64,000 bases of DNA from Primulina eburnea (Eukaryota; Streptophyta; Magnoliopsida; Lamiales; Gesneriaceae). The stretch spans positions 29,564,329 to 29,628,328 of the forward strand of contig NC_133103.1 of assembly GCF_022965805.1 (NCBI RefSeq). Reading direction: 5' to 3'. The notes beneath the pieces were generated by a model. That model had not been told where the DNA came from, searched no databases, and saw only the letters and a program-made list of their open reading frames with translations. Made by a program: the position numbers and the translations under genes. This document shows, in pieces, positions 50,601 through 62,600 of this stretch (the stretch's first letter is position 1; each line of letters begins with the position of its first letter).

Positions 50601-53600
50601 CCGCTGGGCTGCGAAGAGAGGAGGGGCCCTGGCAAGGGCCCTTGGATAGATTCTGGAAGAAGCTCCTGGGAGGATTCCTGGGAAGGCTTTTGGAGGGGCG
50701 CCTGATCAGTATGCGAAAGAGAAAATGCTTGATTCGCTTGGGAGAAAGCCTGGTCTCCCACTTGGTCATCTTCGCTAAGAGTCAAAACCGGGGTGGTCGT
50801 AACTCTTTTTTGTCTCTGGCGGAGGGGCAGGAGGCCTCTTCTTCTTCCCGAGAGTCAGGCGCCGCTCTCTTCTGTTCAACTTCTACCCGGGCCGCCTTCT
50901 TTGTCCGAGCTGCCACCTCCTCAGCCCTTTTTTCTGCTGCAGCCTTCCGAGCCGCCATCCTCCTTTCCTTGGCTGCCTTTTCGGCTGCCCATTTCCTAGC
51001 AAAAGCCTCCTCCATTAAATCTGCATAAAAGGCAAAGGAGGTTAGAATCCACGTGCAAATATCAATAAAGGAGACGATGGCATAACAGGTAAATGAGAAT
51101 TACCGGGCTGAAGGCCCGAGCCAGCAACTTCGTCGACTACTCGGTCAATCGGATCTTCAGCCCGGTTACTTAGGTGATAGGTGGCCAGATGCTCTTGGGT
51201 TATAAGGGTGGAGGAAGAAAACTTTTGACCCTCTACCAAGGCTAGGCTTCGGATATAAAACTCCTCAAATTTATATGCTTGGGGAAGCTCTGGTTGACGA
51301 GGAAGAGAAGGAATGAACCCGGTCGGACAATCGAGACTAGCCGGGAGTTTGATAAAAAAAATATCTGCCTTTCCATCCCTTTTGAGAGGAGGGGATATCA
51401 TCAAGGAAGCGGGCATTAAGCCGAGCCTTGGTAGAGGGTGTAAGCATTTACAAGTAAATGACATTCCAACTAAGAGTTTGAATTATACCTTTCTTGCTGA
51501 ATAGTCGGTGTCGAAATCGAAATCTCTAGTCCAATGTAGCCAATATAACTCTGAAATGGCAATGTGGATACACACAATATCAATCTCTAATTCAAAGCAA
51601 CACATGTTCCAATCAATAATAAATCTCGGTACAAATCGACGGCATAACAGCGTAATTCTCGGTACCGGTCAACTCATAACTCAACATATATCGATCATTC
51701 ATATTCCTCAACTCATACTCAAGATCACACACTTCAATACATAAGCTGAAATCTGTACAATCTTAACATCATACATGCTGAAATTTCGAATAATAGCATA
51801 CGGTGTCCGAAAATCAATCCGATTGTGATTCTATACTGCTCAACATATCAAGAACTCATATTTCTAACAAAATCATGAATTCTCCCAACACACATATATT
51901 AAAACATGCTGAACATAACCCAAAACTTACATCCTTGAATATCAAATGATGAGAGGAGTTCAAAACCAAAGTCGTATCTGAAATCGGATGGCTAAATTCT
52001 TCAAAATCATAAGTTCAAATCAAAAAGGACATGAAGCTTTCTCCTAAGCATTCTCTCGGCTCTCAGTTTCTGAAATGGAGGGGAAAGAAGACACATATCA
52101 TATATGCATGACAAGGAACAAGTAGTTTATTTTTCATTTGACACGCACGACCGCTGGTTCGGTACACTAGCAGCGCGGGTGCGCTGTGCTCACGGCAGCC
52201 CTTGTATTTTCTGAAATTCTCAGACCGCGGGTGCGGTCGCACCACCGCGGTTGCGGTCTTGCTTCGCACAAATTCACCAAATTTTCTGTCAATGCACCGC
52301 GGGTGCGGTCCTTCCTGTACCGCAGGTGCAGTGTGGCTTCGGCCCAAACCTTACAATTCTGATTTAAATGTCATGCATTCTTACCTTTACAAGTCTAACA
52401 TCAATGCCAGTTGATAATTCTTGAGCCTTACACCTTCTTACACCATTTCAGCAGCAGTAAGAAGTATAAGAAAACTGCTTTCAGTTTGTTCGAGGTGAGA
52501 CAGTATAAGAAAACGCAGATCGAGGCGTCATGATGGCTTATCTACTCGGAATGCGAATCGACTGTGGCGATTGTTCAGTAGGGCCCATATCATTTTAACC
52601 CTGCGTCAATCACCTAGGGGTACGAAGTGTTATCTTACTTTAAGCCCGGGAGGTTTAAGGCCCCGGAATTTTATTTTAAGCCCGGGAGGTTTAAGGCCCC
52701 GGCATTTTCTCTTGAGTCCGGGAGGTTTAAGACCCCGACACGTTATTTTCAGTCCGGGAAATTTAAAGCCCCGGTATTTTATTCCAAACAGAGCTCTAAT
52801 ACTTTATTTAAAGAAGGTGAGATTTTTGTTCTGGATGATCCAATCGCAGATTTACGAATTATATTCGGTTCATCATTGATTAACGTGCGAAGAAGAAAAT
52901 GAAACAAATAAACAGATTTTATTCATAAAGGAATCGCTCATGCCTAGCACCAATTATTAGTACAGCTACGACATCCTGCCACTCGTGGATCCAGTGGGTT
53001 AGTTCAGGAGACTGGGCGATGTTAAAGGACTCAGAGGATGAAATCTTTTCCAGTTGACGCCCTTCCTTCAGCAGCATCGCATGAAGCAGGACTTCATCAG
53101 TAGCTAGCTCTGCAACATGGTTCACTTCGAGCTCCCGTTTATACCTCCTCGCCACCGCTCTTTGTGCCCGAGTGAAGGCCAAACCCTCCTGGAGCGTGGC
53201 ATTAAGATCTTGAATCTTATGCCAAGTTGACATCACCTTCGACAGGACCAACTCCTCAATGGTCCTCCTCAGATCCTCCATATGAGGATGTAGGGTATTG
53301 GGCGCTGGGACGTATATGCCACTGCAGACCGTAGATTCGCTCGAACTTGCCATGTCGGAGGTGTTATTTCTTACCTCCCATTGCCTTCCTGTATTTATAA
53401 GCACGTAGCATTCATTATTGGGGTAGGCAAAGAGATTGTTACGAATATCGAGGTACTAAAGTACTAGTCGTCAGAAGAAGAAAGGACATACGCGATTATC
53501 AAGGTGTCATACTTATTCATTTCCCGAAATACGAAGCGTCTCCAGGAAGGAATTAAGGCTGACACCTGTCATCATAACAATCGGGACATCCAGGTAAGCG

Positions 53601-56600
53601 GGGTAACATTTGTATTGAGTCCGGGAGGTTTAAGGCCCCAGCATTTTATCTTAAGACCGGGAGGTGCGAGGCCCCGGCATATTATTGCAAGACCGGGAGA
53701 TACGACGCCCCGGCATGCTACTTTTAAGCCCGGCGGATATACTTGAATCGAACAAATTAAGGTATCCTAAATAATCCTTCTCAAAATGATAAACGATGGC
53801 GATAGTTGGGTGGAATAGACGTGTGTCATTAATGCACTAATCAGTACGAATCAACATTTTTTACGCCCGAGGTGGCGCATCCCTAGGTCTTTTCGATAAG
53901 ACTTGAGAAAGATGGGGCCCCGGTATTCCCTCCGAAACCCGAGAGATGCGGAGCTCGGGCATCCTTTTGTTAGAAATACGAAATCCTCACGTCTCCGGTT
54001 GTTACTTATTATTAATTACTCTTGTCATTTGAGTTGTGCAGCCTGTGAGATATGCATCAGATAAAATAGTACAAAGACAGTAAACTCGGATAATAATTTT
54101 ATTTAAAGAAATTATTTCGGATTACATCGAAATATGCCTCTTCTACGAAGGCTTTCCACAGATACATCCAACGTCTCACTTCTCGTGTAGCCCTTCCTTC
54201 GTAGCTCTTGGTGTCAGTGATATCGTTGAGAGTGTTCCTCTCTTTACGGAGCATCACTTCATACATGTGATCCCCTTCAAAAGGATCCCCCAGCACGGAA
54301 ATATGTAGGTACTCCCGATACTTCTCCAATTTCGCCAGCAACCGGGGAGTATTAGCCTCACCACAGTAGTAGAGAAGTTGTAACTCCTGCAGTGCCTCCC
54401 AGAAGGCAAGAATCTTGTGAAAGACCTCCTCTTCTATTTCCGTCTTTTTTCTCTCCGTAGACACATTCATGAACTCTTGCGCCAGATCAGGGACGCTGGG
54501 ATCGCTAGCACCTGCCATTATATCTTTCTAACAACACTTTGCTGGTATGATGGCGGATCGGTAAGGCACTATTTATGATAAGAACAAATTAATAATGACC
54601 GTTGATCTTCAAGATGCCTGAACGGTTGAGATAAGTTTTGGAAATTGTGCCGGGAGGTGAAAAGGCGTGCACAGCTGTCGAGGTGTCAGACTTATCCATT
54701 TCTCGAGATGTGGAGCGTTTTCTAGTAGGAATTAATTTTGGGTGCATCTCATTGTAGCGAATGCGAAATTCAGGGAGGCTGGATAACAATTCATTCGGGT
54801 CCGGAAGACAAATCATCCAGGCGTGACATCTCCTGTACGGGATATTTGAAGGCTCCGATGCTATCATACACCATGAATTATTTCGCACCAATCGGGACAG
54901 CGAGTGAGACTCTAGCCCGACTATTTTAGGGATGGGTGGTGATACCCCTATAAGGGCCCGGGTCATGGATGACCCAGGAAGTTTCATTGGGTAGCCCGTA
55001 TAGAAACCAAGAGGGCGATTATTACCTACACGACTGGGCACTTCATGCATAGCCGGGTATTTACTTACCTCCCGGGCAGCTAGGGACCGGGCTTTCATGC
55101 TAAAGCCGAGGGCTCAATACCCGAGTAACTTACTTAGAGGATCTTATAGATTATAGGGAAGAAAGCGACTGGGCTGGAAGTCAACGTCTTTAGCCTGAAC
55201 GTATCCCCGAAAATATTGAGAAGAAAGGGACTGGACATGCAGTCAACGTCCCTTATCCTTGGAGTACCCATGAAGCTATCGGGAAGAAAGGGACCAGACA
55301 GGCAGTCAGTGTTCGAGGGTACAAGTAGTAGGTGAGCACGCGTATCAAGGTAACCCTAGCCTTCCCTCCTACAAATAGCAGGTATGGTTGTCATTTAAAG
55401 GTCTAGAATCTCTTCATTCGCAAGCATTCATACATATTTACTCAAGTTTTCTTCCTTGACAACCCTGCTGACTTAAGCATCGGAGTGGTCACGCCGGACA
55501 CCCCTCCGGCGCCCATTCACGAGTTCCCTTCATTGTTTGCAGGTCACAGTGGAAGCCATTTATCTTGTCCAATTTCCTAAACAACACTATAAATTTTTGG
55601 TTTGATCCGGTGGAGCACCCGACCCTGCTCATCCATTTCATCCGGATCGCATCAATCACACGTAATACTTTGAGACCCCTGATCCATATCATATATGATA
55701 CTGAAAAAATGGCAAAAGTAATGTGAGGGACTTAATTGAAACATGAGAAATCTAGTTGATTCACCTTTTCTTTTTGTTCTGTTTCTTTCCTAGCTTTCAA
55801 TTCTTCTCTCTTTTGTGCTTTCTCGTCACGCTGTTGCTTCCTCTCACGGGCTTCCCTAGCCTTCACTATCTCTTCCAATCGACGTTGCTCTTTCAACTCA
55901 GCCTCAGCCTCCTCTCTTCTAATTTCTTCGGCTTTCCTTATCAGCTCAAGCTCCTCCTTTGTCTTTGTAGGCTCCTCCTGCAACTCGACCTTCTCTTCAT
56001 CCATGCTAGAAACTGTAGCCAAGCTATTCACTTGTTTAGATTTAGCAGGTTCTCTAGGGGTCACAGTCTTCTCTTTGCTTTCTGTCTCTTTCTTACTCGA
56101 ACGAATATCCGAGCTTACATTTCCAATCTTTGTTTCTGGCTTCAGCTCCGTAGTAGGACTTCTAGATATCGTATCAGCATTGGCTGGCACTGAGACCACA
56201 TCAAAATTTCTCTCTCTTACATAACTGGGTAGGATGGGTGGTTTCTCATCAGGGCCGAGTGAACGACCGTCTAAAGTGCCGAATCTCCTTAATGTACTCC
56301 TTGTGTTCAGCCTAACATACTCGCTTCGGAACTCATCATTCCCGTTCCAGAGTTCCAGAAAATTTTCAACCTATGGGCGGTGACATTGCTAAGTTAGAGC
56401 TGAATTCAGAGTCAAAAAGAAGAAAGGATCACAAAACTAACCACATTCACACAGTGGTGATAGAGAGCCTTCCTATCATCATTAAATGCATAATAAGTTG
56501 CTGTGGCACTATCGTTCTTGAACATGAAGAAGTTTTTCCTCTGCAGTATCAAGTACTTAAATTAAAATCACTTCAAAATTTATCAAGAAATATATTCTGA

Positions 56601-59600
56601 TTCAAGTTGGAGAGAAAAATGTCTTGAAATTTAATATAATATAACTACGTCGCTGGTATCTCGTTAGAATTAATAATCATGTATATGATAGATGTAACAC
56701 TGAGAAAAACAAGAGGAAGATAATTCGAGTTATTGGCCAAAAATTCTCTCTTCTCCGGTGTATCTTTTCCTATTTCCCTCTGATTTCTGTGAGCAAATAA
56801 CTCCCCCTCGATATGCATTTGGATCTCAGAATCAAAGAGGACATATTATATAAAAAGCTTTAAATATTGACAGATAATAAGGCAGTAAGAGAAATATACT
56901 TCTAAGTTCAAATCAATGATTTTAATAAATATGCATTGTAATAATTCATTCGAATCAAATGCCATGAAATGCTTTAAATCTGTCAAAATTGCAGGTCATT
57001 ACAACTGGAGCTAAGAGTAACATATGGAGCAACTGCAATTAAAGAGGCCCGAGATACAAATGCTCGGAAAAATTTGAGAAATTGTTGTAGCAAAATACAC
57101 AAGGAACACGATGCAGTAACACTAAACCACAAGTCCCTAGGATGATGAACCGTTATGGTATTATCTTTGCATGTAATATTTCGGGATACAACTAGTTTAC
57201 ATCCACATGGACCATATCAGTATGGTTATTAAAGCCCATAAGGTACGTATCTAAGCTCGAGGCCCGACATTTATGCCCCAACCTAAACCAAGTGTCATCG
57301 ACCAGTACTTGATAGGAATAGGCTAGTTTTATCAAGGATGTTCAATCACGGTTTAGCCATCATTTGAACTAAATCAGGTCTCAGTTGTTCCAGATTATTA
57401 AAGAGTGTTAAAAGAAAAGCCTTTTTGCGTTGATACAAAATTCACCAAATGAAAAACAATGAAAACGATTTCACGATGAAAGATTGAAGAAGAATGAAGA
57501 AATCAGAGAAGCTTTTTATTATCACGAAAGGAGTGTGAATTATACAGTAGGTCCTCTATTTATTGCATGTGTTCCCTTGCCTTTCACAAGTCAACAGAAA
57601 AATAGTTTTTGGCCTAACTAATTCTCCTAACACTCGTTGGTTACAGTTATGTGGTTGGCTTCCTTTATTGACTCTTCAACAAGTCTCTTGTGCCTTTAAA
57701 ATCTCGGCCACCACCTCAACAATTCTCCACCTTGGCTAGATTTTTCCATTTTCCAAATGGAGCAGCTTCACACAGTGCTTGAACTTTGTTCCTGACAAAG
57801 TTTTGGTCATCATGTCCGCGGGGTTTTCATTTGTTGATACCTTCTCCAACTTCACTCTTACTTTTGCAATTATCTCTCTTACAAAATAGAGTTTAATATC
57901 AATGTGTTTGGTTCTTTCATGGTAGACTTGATTCTTTGCTAGATGGATTCCACTTTGACTATCACAGAATACTCTTGGGATCATACCTTTGTCTTCCAAA
58001 TCAGTGACCATCCCATTCATCCAAATGGCTTCTTTGATAGCCTCTGTGACTGCAATGAATTCAGCCTCTGTGGTTGATAGTGACACTGCATGCTGTAGGT
58101 TACATTTCCAGCTAACCACATTCCCATGGTATTTAAACACATATCCAGTTAGAGATCTCCTTGTATCGAGACACCCCGCGTAATCTGCATCCACAAATCC
58201 CTTCACTGTTTCTGAGTTTCCTTCCTTTCTTTTATACAACAATCCCATTTTTTATGTTCCCCTGAGATACCTGAAGATCCATTTCACAGCCTCCCAATGT
58301 TTCTTCCCTGGTTTGCTCATGTAACGACTTACCAAGCTTACTGCATAAGCTAGATCCGGGCGTGTGCAAACCATGGCATACATGAGGCTTCCTACAGCAT
58401 TGGAGTAAGGAATCATTTCCATATACCGCACTTCCTCTTCAGTCTCAGGTGAGTCTTTATGTGACAGTTTGAAGTGTGGTGCAGATGGAGTTAATACTGA
58501 CTTCGATTTGTCCATATTGAATCTCTTCAAGACTTTCTCAATATAACCACTTTGAGTAATGAAGATTCTTCCAACATGTCGATCTCTGTTAATTTCCATG
58601 CCTAGTATCTTACTAGCATGCCCCATATCCTTCATTTCAAACTCACTTTTCAGCAACTCTTTCACAATCTTAGTATCAGATTTGCTCTTTGATGCAATTA
58701 GTATATCGTCGACATAAAGTAATAAATAAATTTCAGTGTGCTTATCACTTCTTTTATGATAAACGCAGCTGTCATGTTCACTTCTTTTGAAGCCTATTTT
58801 TAGCATAAAAGTATCAAATCTTCGATACCATTGGCGAGGGGATTGTTTGAGTCCATATAGCGATTTCTTCAAGTGACACACTTTATCCTCTTCTCCTGGT
58901 TTTGTAAAGCCTTCAGGTTGTGTCATAAAAATTCTCTCATCGAGATCACCGTGTAAGAAAGCTGTTTTAACATCGAGTTGTTCCAACTCTAAATCTTCTT
59001 GCACCACTAGAGACAACAGCAGCCTTATGGAGCTGTGTTTCACCACATGTGAAAAAACTTCATTATAGTCCACTCCCTCGCGCTGTGAATATCCCTTAGC
59101 AACAAGCCTAGCCTTGAATCTAGCCTTCTCAACTTTTGGTATAGCCTCTTTGACTTTATACACCCATTTGCAGCCTATCACCTTTTGCTTCACTGGTTTC
59201 TCAACTAAATCCCAAGTTTGGTTCTTTTCCAGAGACTTAAGTTCATCTTTCATAGCCTCTAACCACCTTTGAGAGTTAATGCTGCTCATTGCTTCTTTGA
59301 AGGTCGATGGTTCTTCACCTTCAACTTCAGTGGCTGTTGTGAGGGCAAATGCCATCATTTCTGCATATCCGAATCTAGAAGGTGGTGTTATGTTCCTTCT
59401 GATTCTATCCCTTGTCAGCCAATAATCATTCATCGCCTCAGGACTGGCTTGTATCTGAGATTCCACCTTCTGTTCAACCAGTTCCTTTGAATCTTCAGGT
59501 GATGTTTCAGATGGCTCCACCTCGATCTGAGATTTCTCATCTTCGACAGATTGTTGATCATCACTTGAACTTTGATTTTGTGAAGTATACATCTCATTTT

Positions 59601-62600
59601 CTCTAAACACCACATCCCTACTGATGATTATCTTGGATTTCCCCTCACTCTTGTACCACAATCTGAAACCTTTGACACCCTCCGGATAGCCAAGAAACAT
59701 ACACTTCAAAGCTCTAGGTTCCAGCTTTCCTGGGTTAATGTGTGCATAAGCCACACATCCAAAGATTCTTAGATTGCTTAGATTTGGGGGTTGTTTTGAC
59801 CATCTTTCCATAGGGGTTTTAAACTCGATTGCAGAGGATGGGTTTCTGTTTATGATGTATACAGCTGTAGAAGCAGCTCCAGCCCAGAAATCATATGGCA
59901 ATTTAGCATCTGACAACATACACCTCACTCTCTCCATAATAGTTCTATTCATCCGTTCCGCCAAACCATTTTGCTGTGGAGTTCCCTTCACTGTAAGATG
60001 TCTCTCTATGCCATTAGCCTTACAATACTGTTTGAATTCTTCTGAGCAGAACTCTAAACCATTGTCCGTTCGTAGCTTCTTTAGCTTCCTTCCAGTTTGT
60101 GTTTCAACAAGTGTTTTCCATTCTCTAAATTTTCCAAATGTATCACTCTTGTTTTTCAAGATGTAGATCCATACTCTCCGTGAGAAGTCATCGATCAGTG
60201 ATAGGAAATACCTTCCACCACTCTTCGAAGGGACTCTTGCGGGGCCCCAAAGATCACTATGAACATAGTCTAGAGTTTCTTTGGTCTTGTGAATTCCAGT
60301 GGCAAACTTCAATCGTTTTGCCTTGCCAAATATACAATGTTCACAGAATTGGACTCCTATCATTCGATCTTTTCCAAGGAGGCCCTGTTTACTGAGTTCC
60401 TCGAGCCCTGCATCACTGATGTGGGCTAATCTATTATGCCAAATCTGTGCTCTTGACTGTTGTGTATCTGTTGCTGTTGTGATTGAGGCATCTGCAGTAA
60501 TGGCCTTTGCTTGCAATAGGTATAAACCATTCTCAAGCCTTCCTTTCATTATTACTAATGATCCTTTCAAGACTTTGAGAACTCCACCTTCAACCTTGCA
60601 ACAAAATCCGTGGGAATCCAACATCCCTACTGACACTAGATTTCTTTTTAACTCAGGTACATGCCTCACATCAGTCAAAACTTTCTCAGTCCCATCAGCA
60701 AGTTTAAGTCTTATGGATCCAATGCCAACTATCTTGCATGCTTTGTTGTTCCCAAGCAATACATTTCCTCCTTCGCTTGGTTTGTATGAGAGAAACCAGT
60801 TCTTTTGAGGGCACATATGGAAGGAACAACCCGAGTCAAGAACCCATTCTTGACTTGTTCCCTCACTTGTTACACAAAGAACTTCAGCACTCTCATATCC
60901 TTCTGAGGCTACATCGGCATCTCCATAATCCTTTTTCTTGTCCAGATTTTGCTTCTTGAGATCGGGGCAATCTCTTTTGATATGTCCCTCTCTTTTGCAC
61001 AGAAAACATCTCCTTCTATCCACAGATTTTCTTCTATTAACACTTCTCGGTTTAAATTCTTTCTTCTTACTTCTTCCTCTGATATTCAAGCCTTCTGCCC
61101 GGACATCAACGGTCCCTTCCGTTCGTTTCTTGAGTTCTTTAGAGAACAATGCTGCTTGCACTTCTTCAAGAGTTAATGTTTCCCTCCCATAGATTAATGT
61201 ATCTGAGATGTTATCGAAATCACTGGACAATGATCTTAGGAGAAGCAGAGCTTGATCTTCATCTTCAATCTTTATGTCAATATTCTCAAGATCCAGAAGG
61301 ATCTTATTGAAGTCATCAAGGTGATCTTCCAAAGATCTCCCTGCCAACATCTTGAAGGTATATAACTTTTGTTTCAAATACAACCTGTTTGCCAAAGATT
61401 TGGTCATGTACAGGTTTTCCAATTTTTGCCAAATTGCCGCAACCGACTTCTCTTTTGAAACTTCCCTCAAAACTTTGTCACCGAGGGATAAGATCAAGGC
61501 GCTGTGGGCCTTGTCGAGGAGCCCTTTCTTTTCTTTATCAGGCATTGATTCTGATAATTTCTTTTCACCTTCCAGAGCATCCTCAAGACCTTGATGTACA
61601 AGAAGAGCTCGCATCTTGAGACGCCATATCCCGAAGTCGTTCTTCCCCGTGAATTTATCAATATCAAATCTCGCAGACGCCATTCTTGATGAAATCAGAA
61701 GATTGAAGCGGATGATCATAACCTGGCTCTGATGCCAATTGTTAAAAGAAAAGCCTTTTTGCGTTGATACAAAATTCACCAAATGAAAAACAATGAAAAC
61801 GATTTCACGGTGAAAGATTGAAGAAGAATGAAGAAATCAGAGAAGCTTTTTATTATCACGAAAGGAGTGAGAATTATACAGTAGGTCCTCTATTTATTGC
61901 ATGTGTTCCCTTGCCTTTCACAAGTCAACAGAAAAATAGTTTTTGGCCTAACTAATTCTCCTAACACTCGTTGGTTACAGTTAGGTGGTTGGCTTCCTTT
62001 ATTGACTCTTCAACAAGTCTCTTGTGCCTTTAAAATATCGGCCACCACCTCAACAAAGAGCAAGCGTGAAGACTTTACCAAGAATGCGTGAAGAAGTATT
62101 GTGACATTTTAGAAAGGTGTAGTAGTGTCCAAAATGTTCTAGCTTATCTTGTAGTATGTAAAATATTCTAGAGCAACACTGAAATGAGGGATACTGTAGA
62201 AATGATCAAGTGGAGTACTCTAGAATCTTCTCATTCCCCTGTATAAATCTTGTAGAATATTTACAAGGCTCAGACTTTACCATAGAATTAGATTGACCTT
62301 AGCCATTCACTCTTAGGTCAAGTGTTATAAACACTCTTAGAACATCAATTCCAAATCATCCAAATTTTTATCAAAGTTATAAGAACAACACATTTTATAA
62401 TTCTAAGTTCCTATAATAGGGTCTAATTTTAGTTAGATGTAGCATTTTTGTGCAAATAAAGCCTATGTCCATCATGGTACTGAAATCTAATGAAATAGCC
62501 ATAACAGCATAACCTTATAATGTGCTTTAAATGCTCAATGCACCTCTACTTGTCTTAAATGTATGGTAAGAAATACAATAAAACTTGCAAGATAAACCTC

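Larger units (their letters stand above)
38753..55654 (+). mobile_element. Tat-type Ty3/gypsy element D with antisense accessory genes, in host intron (16.9 kb)
   Basis: Two 715-bp LTRs differ at about five positions, and the 5-bp target duplication ATCAC is perfect (38748-38752, 55655-55659), so insertion is recent. Plus strand: primer site, gag-pol with two RNase H domains (Tat hallmark), a 102-bp tandem repeat, then three genes on the minus strand (49707-51464, P2, P1) before the polypurine tract and 3' LTR. Gag and integrase are each cut by a solo LTR (S1, S2), so D cannot move on its own and must have been mobilised in trans or cut after insertion. Without D the host intron would be about 210 bp. 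Confidence 0.93.
57406..62055 (-). mobile_element. Ty1/copia element E, nearly intact, in host intron (4650 bp)
   Basis: 316-bp LTRs at both ends differ at about four sites. Perfect target duplication AAGAG (57401-57405, 62056-62060). Primer site and polypurine tract are present. A single polyprotein frame carries only one in-frame stop. It has the same orientation as the host gene. Domain order gag-protease-integrase-RT-RNase H and similarity to Tnt1-like polyproteins place it in copia, probably the Tork side. Confidence 0.95.

Noticed and set aside
51479..52432. S3 as a third independent solo LTR
   Set aside because: It is truncated and carries the same target bases and gag flank as S1, so it is a copy of the S1 locus.
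59269..61619. Plus-strand frames opposite copia E
   Set aside because: Shadow frames of the strongly coding polyprotein on the minus strand.
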